Position numbers and translations under genes: made by a program. Below, in pieces: positions 21,002 through 31,429 of a stretch of DNA of 64,000 bases. Position 1 is the stretch's first letter. Each line of letters starts with the position of its first letter. The notes beneath the pieces were generated by a model that saw only the letters and a list, made by a program, of their open reading frames with translations, had not been told where the DNA came from and made no database searches. Source of the stretch: an uncultured Clostridia bacterium (lineage in GTDB: Bacteria > Bacillota > Clostridia > TANB77 > CAG-508); contig CANQTN010000001.1 of assembly GCA_947626815.1 (NCBI GenBank), positions 142,483 through 206,482 of the forward strand. The letters run 5' to 3'.

Positions 21002-21549
21002 ATGAAAAAGTTTGTGAGAGTAATGGATGGAAACAAGAGTAATGCTGGAGGTTTTTACTATAAATTAGAGGAGGTAAATATATCAAATAATTGGAATCCA
21101 AATGAAATTGAGCCTGAAAAAATGGGTGGATTTATTTTAGCTCTGAAGATAAAATTTTGAGATGGCTTCATAGAGGTGATACTATATATGATGTAATTAT
21201 TTCAAAAGATGCAGAAATTTTTTTGTGTAATGAAGAAAAAGGAGTTTGGAGAGCCAATAAAATAATAGTAACAAATCCGAGAAAAATAACCGATGAAATG
21301 GTAATAGAATTATATAAAAAAACAACATTATCTAATAAAGTAATAGCTCAATGTTTAGAAACTCTTTTATGGAAAAATAGGATAGAAATTAGTAAATATA
21401 TTATTAATGATAGAGTTAATAAAGAAAATATTGATGAATTTATCAACGAATTTGAAATTTATGTAAAAAAATCAAAAAAGTTCAGTTATGATGAATTAGG
21501 AAAAGATAGTAAAGTAATTTATGATATGCTAAAAGAAATAAAAAAGTAA
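21002..21549 (+). pseudogene. hypothetical protein interrupted by apparent 1-nt deletion near 21134-21139
   Basis: MKKFVRVMDGNKSNAGGFYYKLEEVN...MGGFI[F]SSEDKILRWLHRGDTIYDV... needs one added T; not at a CGG. Confidence 0.6.
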
Positions 21550-21626
21550 GTTGTAGAGGAGATGATAGATTATATGGATATATGGGAAGAAATGTATTTA
21601 AAGGCAAAAGAAAGAGAGAGAATAAT

Positions 21627-22346
21627 ATGATATATAAAAAAATAGAAGATTTTATAAAAGAATTTAAAGAACAATATAATACTGAACATCTTAGAAATCA
21701 ATTTAGAAGTGTTTATTTTATAATTGGAACTGCTTATGCAGGTAAATCAACAATGATTAAAATGTTGTCAGAACATTATGATGGTATAATGTGCGAGGAA
21801 AACTATACAGGAAAGGTTTTTAACGAATATGGTATTAACCCAATTGAGCAGCCCAATTTATGTTATACCGATAATCACAGTATGGAAGAATTTGTAAATC
21901 AAACTCCTGATGAATATTACAATTGGCTTAGAAACAATGAAATAGAAGTAACCCCAATTGAAATAGGAGAATTACTAAAATTGATTTCTAAATATCCTGA
22001 TAAAAAAATATTTGTTGATACCAGTATTCTAATGGAAATACTTAAATTGATATCTGATTATGAGCATGTAGCAGTTATGGTATGTGAACCATCAATGTCA
22101 GTTGAAAAATTTTTTGAAAGACCAGATTATGAAAAAAATATTATTTTTAATGCAATAAAAAATTCACAAAATTCTGAAGCAACAATGTTAAATTTTAGAA
22201 AATGTATAGAAATAAATAATAGTCAAGAGAGATATAATTATTTTTTAAATAGTGGCTTTTATATATTTAAAAGAGATGATACACTTACATTAGAACAAAC
22301 AAGAGATATTTTAGCACAGCATTTTAAATTAAAACAAAAAAAATAG
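21627..22346 (+). CDS. P-loop nucleoside/metabolite kinase-like protein
   Basis: FIIGTAYAGKSTMIKML Walker A; ATG at 21627 follows a GAGAG-type SD. Confidence 0.65.
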   Translation: MIYKKIEDFIKEFKEQYNTEHLRNQFRSVYFIIGTAYAGKSTMIKMLSEHYDGIMCEENYTGKVFNEYGINPIEQPNLCYTDNHSMEEFVNQTPDEYYNWLRNNEIEVTPIEIGELLKLISKYPDKKIFVDTSILMEILKLISDYEHVAVMVCEPSMSVEKFFERPDYEKNIIFNAIKNSQNSEATMLNFRKCIEINNSQERYNYFLNSGFYIFKRDDTLTLEQTRDILAQHFKLKQKK

Positions 22347-22680
22347 AGAATTATAAATTAATTAATGAACGTATTGATAAGATATATATTGACAAATTAG
22401 ATAATAAAGTTAGTGAAGAAATGTATAATAGGTAATGCAAAGTCAGATAAAACAAAAAGAAAAAGAATATAATGATATAAAATCTGAAAAAGAAAATGGA
22501 CAAGAAGAAAATGATGAGAAAATTAAGAAACTAATTAGAGATTTTCTTGATTAAAAAAAAAACAACTCCAGAGATGATGAGAGTAATTATAAATAGAATA
22601 GAAATACATCAAGATAAACAAGTGGATATTATATTTAATTTTAAAAAGCTTAATAATCTTAAAAGTGACGATAATCTTTA
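22347..22680 (+). pseudogene. decayed C-terminal fragment of a second serine recombinase
   Basis: INERIDKIYIDKLDNKVSEEMYNR*, IKQKEKEY, TTPEMMRVIINRIEIHQDKQVDIIFNFKKL parallel the intact recombinase C-terminus, with stops. Confidence 0.85.
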
Positions 22681-22728
22681 GCTACGTTACTAAAATTATT
22701 ACTGTCTATTTTGACATCAACCAGAAGG

Positions 22729-23018
22729 TATTTCTATGGCAGTACCAATGAAACATGGTGGAATGAAAATATGGAAAATAATTTTTTATGTAGTATTGTC
22801 AGGAATTACGACAGGGGTAGGAGCATTTTTTGGGGCAATAGTAGGATCAATTTCTCAGGAAATAATTGGACTATGTTTAAGTTTTGCAGCAGGAGCGATG
22901 CTTTATATAGTATCACGGTGAATTAGTTCCAGAATCAAATAAATTGTATCATGGACGAATGACAGCTATTGGTAATATAGCAGGATTTATAATAGGAATA
23001 TTTGCAACAAAAATTTAA
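22729..23018 (+). pseudogene. ZIP-family metal transporter, 3' part; contains +1 CGG at 22916-22918
   Basis: ISMAVPMKHGGMKIWKI...AAGAMLYIVS[C]GELVPESNKLYHGRMTAIGNIAGFIIGIFATKI. Confidence 0.88.
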
Positions 23019-23035
23019 ACTTAAAAAATACAAAA

Positions 23036-23070
23036 AATACAGATTACTGTTTATACAGTAGTCTGTGTTT
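23036..23070. terminator. hairpin between convergent genes
   Basis: ACAGATTACTGTTTATACAGTAGTCTGTGTTTC. Confidence 0.55.
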
Positions 23071-23509
23071 CTTCTTCTAACATAGATGTGCAATGAGGAC
23101 ATCTGGTAGATTTAATATTAATTTCAGAATAACAATAAGGACATAATTTTGTAGTAGGTTCAGGTTCATTTTCATCTTCGTCAACAGATTTTCCGGTTAA
23201 TTTTTGAACATTTTCTTTTGCTTTTTCATTTAATTTTGTAAAAGTTCTAATAGCAATGAAAATAGAAAATGCGATGATTAAAAAGTCAACTATTGTAGTG
23301 ATAAAAGAACCATACTTTATAGAAGAATTACCTATTGTAAGAGTCAAATCATCGAAATTAACTTTACCTGTAAAGATTGCAATAGTTGGCATAATGATAT
23401 CATTAACAAGAGAAGTTACAATTTTTTGGAAAGCACCACCTATTATAACACCTATTGCCATATCAAAGATATTTCCTTTAGTAGCAAATTCTTTAAATTC
23501 TTTTAACAA
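23051..23509 (-). CDS. mscL: large-conductance mechanosensitive channel
   Basis: [41 protein letters not shown]. Confidence 0.95.
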   Translation of the reverse strand: MLKEFKEFATKGNIFDMAIGVIIGGAFQKIVTSLVNDIIMPTIAIFTGKVNFDDLTLTIGNSSIKYGSFITTIVDFLIIAFSIFIAIRTFTKLNEKAKENVQKLTGKSVDEDENEPEPTTKLCPYCYSEINIKSTRCPHCTSMLEEETQTTV

Positions 23510-23778
23510 ATAAGTTCCCTCCTTTATAAAAAATAATTATTATTAAATTCATTTGTTAATTAAATTGATAATATCATTTTACAGTGAATGTCGGAAAAAG
23601 TCAATAAATGCCATTAATCAATTTAAAAATAAAATAATTTTTAAATAAATTAATAATAACTGTGATAAATTAATAAAAAAATACTTGATTTTTAAAAATG
23701 TATATAGTAAAATACAAACATAAATTTGAAAATATAGAATAAAGAATAGCCAAAAATAATAAAAGAAAGGAATAACAT

Positions 23779-26100
23779 ATGCAGGATATATTAGAAGGAT
23801 TAAACGAAAAACAACATGAAGCAGTTGTAAATACAGAAGGACCATGCTTAGTAATAGCAGGGGCAGGAAGTGGAAAAACAAAAGTATTAACACATAAAAT
23901 TGCATATTTAATAGGAGAAAAAGGAATAAAACCATGGAATATTATAGCAATTACATTTACAAATAAAGCAGCAAACGAAATGAAAGAGAGAATTTCAAAC
24001 TTAGTAGGGGACAATGCGGGTGATATTTGGATGGGAACATTCCACTCAATTTGTGTAAAAATCTTAAGGAGATTTATAGATAGAATAGGATTTGATACAT
24101 CATTTATTATATTTGATACATCAGATCAAAGAGCATTAATAAAAACATGTATAAAAGATTGTAACTTAGATGATAAATTATTTTCTGATAGAAGTGTATT
24201 ATCAGAAATTAGTAATGCAAAAAATGAAATGTTAGAACCAGATCAATATACGGCAAGGGCAACAGGAGATTTTAGAAAAGAGAAAATATCAAAAGTTTAT
24301 GAATTATATCAAAAAAGATTAAAAGAAAATAATGCATTAGATTTTGATGATATAATAAACTATACAATTAAAATTTTAACAGAAAATCCAGACATATTAG
24401 AATATTATACAAATAAATTTCAATATGTATTAGTAGATGAATATCAAGATACAAATAAAGCGCAATTTACATTAATAACATTATTTGCATCAAAACATGG
24501 AAATATAACAGTAGTGGGAGATAATGATCAAGGAATTTATTCATTTAGAGGAGCAGATATAGGAAACATATTGAACTTTGAAAGAGATTTTCCAGGAACT
24601 AAAATAATAAAATTAGAGCAAAATTATCGTTGTACACAAAATATATTAAAAGTAGCAAATAGTGTAATAAAAAACAATGAAGTAAAATACAAAAAGGAAC
24701 TTTGGACACAAAATGACGAAGGGCATTTAGTAAGAGTATATCAAGCAAATGATGAATATGATGAAGGTTCTTACATAGTAGAACAAATTGAACATTTAAA
24801 AAGAGAAGAGTATTATAAATATTCAGATTTTGCAGTACTATATCGTATGAATACACAATCAAGAGCTATAGAAGATATATTAAGAAGAGAAAATATTCCA
24901 TATAAAATAATTGGTGGTCAAAAATTCTATGAAAGGAAAGAAATAAAAGACATAATAGCTTATTTAAGACTAATTCAAAATAGTGCAGATAATTTAAGCT
25001 TAAAAAGAATTATAAATGAACCAAAAAGAGGAATAGGGAAAACTAGCTTAGACAAAATAGAACAATTATCAATAAGTACAGAAAATTCGATGTATGAAAT
25101 AATAAAAAAATCAGATGAATATGGATTAAATAGAGTATTTTTAAATTCGAGAGAATTTGTAAATGTAATTGAAGACCTAAAAAATCAAAAAGAAAAATTG
25201 TCAATATCAGAATTGATAAAAGAAACATTGAAAAAAACAGGATATATAAAAGCGCTAGAAGAAGAACGTACATTAGAGGCACAAAATAGAATAGCAAATT
25301 TAGATGAATTTTTAACAGTAGCAATAGAATTTGAAGAAGAGTCAGCTGAAAATACATTAAGTGAATTTTTAGAAGGAATTACTTTGACAAGTGATATAGA
25401 TAATATGGAAGAACAAGAAGAAACAATAACATTAATGACTTTGCACAGTGCAAAAGGACTAGAATTTCCAGTAGTATTTTTAGTAGGAATGGAAGAAGGA
25501 ATATTTCCAGGATATCAATCACAAATGGATCCAAAAGAATTAGAAGAAGAAAGGAGATTATGCTATGTTGGGATTACAAGAGCAAAAGAAAATTTATTTT
25601 TAACGTGCAGTAAACAAAGAACAATATTTGGCTCAACAAGCTATAATCCAATATCAAGATTTTTAGAGGAGATACCACAAGAATTATTAGAGGGATATGA
25701 AGAATCATTTGGAACAATTTCAAACAAGGAAAAGATGTTTGAAGAATCTAGCTATACATGGACATATGGTGGTACAAATAAGAAGCAAAATATTAGTAGT
25801 ATAAAAACATATAAAGTAGATACTAAAGAGTCAATAGTAGCTGCAAAAACTAATAATGAATTTTCATTTAGAACAGCAGAAAGTTTTTTAAGTAACTTAG
25901 GAAAAAGATCAGCAGCTTCAAAAGAAGTAGATTTATCAAAATATAAAGAAGGTGTAAGAATATACCATAAAAAATTTGGAGAAGGAACAATAAATATAGT
26001 GGAACCAGAAGGTGAAGACTTAAAAGTAGATATTAATTTTGATAAAGTTGGACATAAAAGATTGATGGCAAAATATGCAAATTTGGAGATAAGGGAATAG
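23779..26100 (+). CDS. pcrA: ATP-dependent DNA helicase, UvrD/PcrA family
   Basis: AGAGSGKTKVLTHK, VDEYQDTN, GDNDQGIYSFRGAD, TLHSAKGLEFPVVF. Confidence 0.95.
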   Translation: MQDILEGLNEKQHEAVVNTEGPCLVIAGAGSGKTKVLTHKIAYLIGEKGIKPWNIIAITFTNKAANEMKERISNLVGDNAGDIWMGTFHSICVKILRRFIDRIGFDTSFIIFDTSDQRALIKTCIKDCNLDDKLFSDRSVLSEISNAKNEMLEPDQYTARATGDFRKEKISKVYELYQKRLKENNALDFDDIINYTIKILTENPDILEYYTNKFQYVLVDEYQDTNKAQFTLITLFASKHGNITVVGDNDQGIYSFRGADIGNILNFERDFPGTKIIKLEQNYRCTQNILKVANSVIKNNEVKYKKELWTQNDEGHLVRVYQANDEYDEGSYIVEQIEHLKREEYYKYSDFAVLYRMNTQSRAIEDILRRENIPYKIIGGQKFYERKEIKDIIAYLRLIQNSADNLSLKRIINEPKRGIGKTSLDKIEQLSISTENSMYEIIKKSDEYGLNRVFLNSREFVNVIEDLKNQKEKLSISELIKETLKKTGYIKALEEERTLEAQNRIANLDEFLTVAIEFEEESAENTLSEFLEGITLTSDIDNMEEQEETITLMTLHSAKGLEFPVVFLVGMEEGIFPGYQSQMDPKELEEERRLCYVGITRAKENLFLTCSKQRTIFGSTSYNPISRFLEEIPQELLEGYEESFGTISNKEKMFEESSYTWTYGGTNKKQNISSIKTYKVDTKESIVAAKTNNEFSFRTAESFLSNLGKRSAASKEVDLSKYKEGVRIYHKKFGEGTINIVEPEGEDLKVDINFDKVGHKRLMAKYANLEIRE

Positions 26101-26119
26101 AGGATATTTTCAAAATCCC

Positions 26120-26315
26120 AAAGCTGTCAACTTAAGAAATTGCTCTAGATAATATATTATTTATTTGTAACTCCCAGCTACATAACAGCTTGTATACCAA
26201 ATTTTATAATAAATTATAAAATTTGTATTACAATCTGTAATTTGCTGGTCCCCCCCGAATTGTTACTGCATAAATAATATATTTATCTAGAGCAATTTCT
26301 TAAGTTGACAGCTTT
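26120..26315. repeat. MITE-like element copy C
   Basis: arms AAAGCTGTCAACTTAAGAAATTGCTCTAGA / reverse complement, common core. Confidence 0.85.
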
Positions 26316-26317
26316 GC

Positions 26318-26536
26318 TCAAAATTTTTCTTGGAGGATATATTCAAAAAAATAAATAAGAAAGCGAATTGAAAGAAGTTTAATTTAGAAATTCTTTATTA
26401 GTTTTATGGAAAATGTTCATGCTTGACATGAAAGGGTGCCATAAAACTGATTTAGAATTTCTTTATTTAAATCTTCTTGAACGAGCTTTTGAAATTTATT
26501 TTTTTGAATATATCCTCCAAGAAGGATTTTGAGAGC
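26318..26536. repeat. large imperfect hairpin (~200 nt)
   Basis: CAAAATTTTTCTTGGAGGATATATTCAAAAAAATAAAT pairs with ATTTATTTTTTTGAATATATCCTCCAAGAAGGATTTTG; inner arms AGTTTTATGG/CCATAAAACT. Confidence 0.75.
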
Positions 26537-26626
26537 ATTCCTATTTAAAACATTTATCCTTTGTGTATAATTTGAGAAAAACAGGAAATAATATATAAGA
26601 AATACAAAGTGAAAGGGAGGATAAAA

Positions 26627-26815
26627 ATGGCAGACTTAAATCAAATAGAATTACAACATTTAAGACATCTAATAGGAGCACATGAAACTGCATATCAAAA
26701 ATTAAATACTTATTCATCACAAGCTGTTGATCCACAAATAAAGCAATTATTTTCTAAATCAGCACAAGATGCACTAAACACAAAACAAAAATTGATGACA
26801 TTTTTAAACAATTAA
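26627..26815 (+). CDS. small spore-coat-associated-like protein
   Basis: ELQHLRHLIGAHETAYQKLNTYSSQAVDPQIKQLFSKSAQDALNTKQKLM; precedes CotF-like gene. Confidence 0.65.
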   Translation: MADLNQIELQHLRHLIGAHETAYQKLNTYSSQAVDPQIKQLFSKSAQDALNTKQKLMTFLNN

Positions 26816-26864
26816 AAAGCTTTATAAAAGTTAAATTTTTACTGAAAGAAAGGAAAGATGTAAA

Positions 26865-27110
26865 ATGGATGAAAAAACAATGGTAAATGACATATTAGGA
26901 AATGTGAAAGCAGATTTAAATTCATATCAAACGGCGATATCAGAAACAGAGAATATGTCATTAAGACAGGCATTTCAACAAATAAGAAATAATGATGAGA
27001 GTTTTCAATATGAATTATTTAAAATAGCACAAACTAAAGGTTATTATGTACCTGCACAAAAAGCAACAACAACAGAAATAAGTACAGTAAAAACAGAATT
27101 GCAACAATAA
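26865..27110 (+). CDS. CotF-family spore coat protein
   Basis: MVNDILGNVKADLNSYQTAISETENMSLRQAFQQIRNNDESFQYELFKIAQTKGYY. Confidence 0.75.
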   Translation: MDEKTMVNDILGNVKADLNSYQTAISETENMSLRQAFQQIRNNDESFQYELFKIAQTKGYYVPAQKATTTEISTVKTELQQ

Positions 27111-27154
27111 AAATAAAATATTAGTAGAGAAGTTAAAAAAATTAATAAAATAAA

Positions 27155-27228
27155 AAGAGGGATTTAAAAAGTATAAAATGTCCCATTTTATAGGCACTAT
27201 TTTAATGTTCTTAAATCCCTTTTAATTT
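27155..27228. terminator. bidirectional terminator-like hairpin
   Basis: AAAAGAGGGATTTAA...TTAAATCCCTTTTAATTT. Confidence 0.6.
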
Positions 27229-27229
27229 A

Positions 27230-28249
27230 TTAATATACATAATTTTGTGGATTATATGAAATTCCATTTTTTCTTACTTCTAAATGTAGATGAGGACCTG
27301 TTGAATTTCCCGTAGAACCTACTGCAGCGATTGCTTGTCCTTGAGAAATTGTTGCTCCAGCAGATACATATAGTTTGCTACAATGTCCATAATATGTTTG
27401 TACACTATTTGGATGTGTTATTATTAACATATTCCCATAACCACCACTGTAACCAGAAAAAGTAACTGTTCCTGCAGCAGCAGCTACTATTGTTGTTCCT
27501 GCAGGTGCTGCAATATCAATTCCAGTATGTCTTCTAGAATTTCGAACACTTTCAATACTAGCAAATCTGGAAGAAATTATTCCTGAAACAGGTTTAATTA
27601 AGCTAATACCTAAATCAACTTTACCTTGTGATACTATTCGACTAGAAGGACTTTTTGTACCTTTAGTTCCATATTTAGCTGTACCATTACTTGCAATTTC
27701 AACTACTTTTGCAGGTTCAATAAATAATTTTGAAACAGCTTCTTCAACACTGGCTAATTGGGCTAAATTTTGATCATATTTTTCTAATATAGATATTTTA
27801 TCTATATTTGTACTATTTTTCTCTTTTAATGTTTGTATAATTTTTTCAGCTTCTTCAAAACTTGAAACATAAAATTTTTCTTGCCCGTCATCTAAAATTG
27901 CATAATATCTATAATAAGGTATACCTTGTTCAGATATTTTTGAAAAAATTTCTTCATCATTTGTGTCAATATTCTTTTTTAATAAGCATAGTTTGTAATT
28001 AGGAAGTGTATCAACTTGCACAAAGGCTATATTTTTATTATTATCTTCGCCATTTTCGATATAATTATTAATTCTTTTCTGTAATTGTGATTTATTTTTA
28101 GTATAACCAACTTGCTCATCACCAATAAAAACACTATATGTAGGTTTATATAAAAATGCAATTGTTCCAATTATTAGAAATATTGAAATTATGAAAAGAA
28201 TTACAAATTGAATACTTCTTTTTGCATGTATAATTATCTTTTTTAACAT
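27230..28249 (-). CDS. M23-family peptidoglycan endopeptidase
   Basis: SRRHTGIDIAAPAGTTIVAAAAGTVTFSGYSGGYGNMLIITH...GSTGNSTGPHLHLEVR. Confidence 0.92.
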   Translation of the reverse strand: MLKKIIIHAKRSIQFVILFIISIFLIIGTIAFLYKPTYSVFIGDEQVGYTKNKSQLQKRINNYIENGEDNNKNIAFVQVDTLPNYKLCLLKKNIDTNDEEIFSKISEQGIPYYRYYAILDDGQEKFYVSSFEEAEKIIQTLKEKNSTNIDKISILEKYDQNLAQLASVEEAVSKLFIEPAKVVEIASNGTAKYGTKGTKSPSSRIVSQGKVDLGISLIKPVSGIISSRFASIESVRNSRRHTGIDIAAPAGTTIVAAAAGTVTFSGYSGGYGNMLIITHPNSVQTYYGHCSKLYVSAGATISQGQAIAAVGSTGNSTGPHLHLEVRKNGISYNPQNYVY

Positions 28250-28453
28250 TTATTAACAATCTCCTTTTCATATTAGTTGTTCTAAATGGTTATATTAAAT
28301 TATTATAATAATATTGTAATATAACTTTTTTTGCAAGGATATTGTTTTATAAATTTCCGTAGTTTTTCAGAAGTTTTTTTGTTTTATCTTCTTTTTATTC
28401 TATTTATCTCTTAATTTCGCCATTGCAGTTTTGAAAAGATAAATATGAATTAT

Positions 28454-29092
28454 TTATTGGCAAAAAAATTTAATTCCAGTATTAATTGCATTTGTTTTCA
28501 TAATGATATCTCCATGTTCTAATAATTTTCTCTCAAAACTATCAGAATAAGTAATAATTTTAGCAAATTCAGATAATTTAGAGTAAAGCAAGTGACAATC
28601 ATTAGAAACTATATTAATATTTTTTAAAACTAAAAAATAAGTATTTTTCCATAAATATAAAGAAGAGCAGTTAATTAATTTTTTAAAATTTATTCTATGT
28701 AAACTAATAGCTTCGCAAAATTCACAAAATACTTCAAAATTTTCAAAATAGCAAATAATAGATTTGTCAAAATTATTAAAAGATTTTGCTCTAACTGTTA
28801 ATTTTTTCTTAGTTTTTATAGGGGACTCGTTTTTAGGTGCATTTTTAGGAGAATATTTTGTAATAGTAAAAACAAAAAAATCTTCTAAAGTAGAAAAAGT
28901 TTCAATAAGTAATTTACATCCATCTGTATAAAAATCAACTTCTTTTTCTGCTTTTTTTAAAATATTCAAAAAAAGTTCTTGATGTTCAAAATCATTATAA
29001 ATTGTATTATCAATATTTGAAAAATTTAAGTTTAATTCATTTGTATTGACAATAACACGAATTTTGTTTTCTGTAAGTTTTTCAATTTTCAT
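28454..29092 (-). CDS. mecA: MecA-family adaptor protein
   Basis: MKIEKLTENKIRVIVNTNEL...LFLNILKKAEKEVDFYTDGCKLLIE. Confidence 0.75.
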   Translation of the reverse strand: MKIEKLTENKIRVIVNTNELNLNFSNIDNTIYNDFEHQELFLNILKKAEKEVDFYTDGCKLLIETFSTLEDFFVFTITKYSPKNAPKNESPIKTKKKLTVRAKSFNNFDKSIICYFENFEVFCEFCEAISLHRINFKKLINCSSLYLWKNTYFLVLKNINIVSNDCHLLYSKLSEFAKIITYSDSFERKLLEHGDIIMKTNAINTGIKFFCQ

Positions 29093-29323
29093 AAAAAAAT
29101 CAATTCCTTTCGTAGCTTACTTAAGAGAAAAGGCATATAAAATAAAAATATATCAATCTCTTATATATATTATACTATTTATATTATTATATTTAAAGGC
29201 ACAAATTTTGGTAATAAAAAATACAGAATATACTTGAAAAATTTGCTAATTCAATATATAATACAAAAGTAGAATAAAAATGCAATAGCCGTAAGAGAAA
29301 AAGAAAAAATGGGGGTAATAAAA

Positions 29324-29581
29324 ATGGCAACAAAAGAAAAAAATATATGGATATTATTAATATTTATTTTATCAGGATTAGTAATAGGAGGACTATTAGG
29401 AGAATTAGCATCAAAAGTAAATTGGCTTTGGTGGTTATCATATAGTCAAAGCTTTGGATTAGAAAATCCAATAGTATTAGATTTAAGTGTGTTAAAAATT
29501 ACATTTGCATTAATGTTTAAAATAAGTGTATCAAGTATTATAGGAATGGGACTAGCTATATTTATTTATAGAAAAATATAA
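29324..29581 (+). CDS. DUF4321-like small membrane protein
   Basis: two hydrophobic segments, GLVIGGLLGELASKV; upstream of radC-mre cluster. Confidence 0.6.
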   Translation: MATKEKNIWILLIFILSGLVIGGLLGELASKVNWLWWLSYSQSFGLENPIVLDLSVLKITFALMFKISVSSIIGMGLAIFIYRKI

Positions 29582-29622
29582 TAATATAAAAAATAGGGGC
29601 AAAACGGAACAAGAAAGGATAG

Positions 29623-30331
29623 ATGTTATTGCCAATAAAAATTAAACAATTACCAGAATTAGAAAGACCGTATGAAAAATTAGAATGGTATGGAGAGCAG
29701 GTACTTTCTAATGCTGAATTACTAGCAATAATAATAAAAACAGGAACTAAAAAAGAAACATCTGTACAATTAGCACAAAAAGTATTAAACTTAAATGAAA
29801 CAACCTCAGAAGGAATAAACTTTTTACGCAATATAAGTATAGAAGAATTAAAACAAATAAATGGAATAGGAAGAGTAAAAGCAATTCAATTAAAAGCAAT
29901 AGGAGAGTTAGCTAATAGAATGACAAAACCATCAGTATGCAAAAAAATAAAAATAGAAAAACCATATGACTTGGCAGAAATAATGATGGAGGAATTAAGA
30001 TTTAAAAAAGAAGAAATATTAAAAATAGTAATATTAGATAATAAAAATCAAATATTAAAAATAAAAGATATTGCAATACGGTGGGACAAACTTTGCACAT
30101 ATAGAAATAAAAGACATATTGGGAGAACCAATAAAAATGAAAGCACCTAAATTTATTTTAGTACATAATCATCCCACAGGAGATGCAACGCCAAGTGAAA
30201 AAGACATGAATTTTACAAACTACGTAAGTGATGTTTCAGCCCTAATGGGGGTACAATTAATAGACCATTTGGTGATAGGAAATAAAGAATATACAAGTAT
30301 TTTTTCTAAAATGCCAAGCACAAAAGACTAG
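29623..30331 (+). CDS. radC: RadC/JAB-domain protein; needs +1 shift at CGG 30079-30081
   Basis: ORFs 29623-30150 and 30071-30331 join as ...IKDIAIGGTNFAHIEIKDILGEPIKMKAPKFILVHNHPTGDATPS... Confidence 0.93.
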
Positions 30332-30349
30332 AATATAGGGGAAAAATAG

Positions 30350-31397
<1,048 letters not shown>

Positions 31398-31429
31398 TAT
31401 TTGTAACACAAGGGAGGAATGTTGCAAAA

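Larger units (their letters stand above)
15535..22728 (+). mobile_element. ~7.2 kb serine-recombinase element integrated in ZIP transporter gene
   Basis: 9-bp direct repeat ACCAGAAGG at 15535-15543 and 22720-22728; excision restores ...LHDIPEG|ISMAVPMKHGG...; encodes serine recombinase. Confidence 0.88.

Noticed and set aside
22347-22680. Second recombinase fragment as another CGG-shift gene
   Set aside because: It contains stop codons and frame changes with no CGG, so it is ordinary decay.
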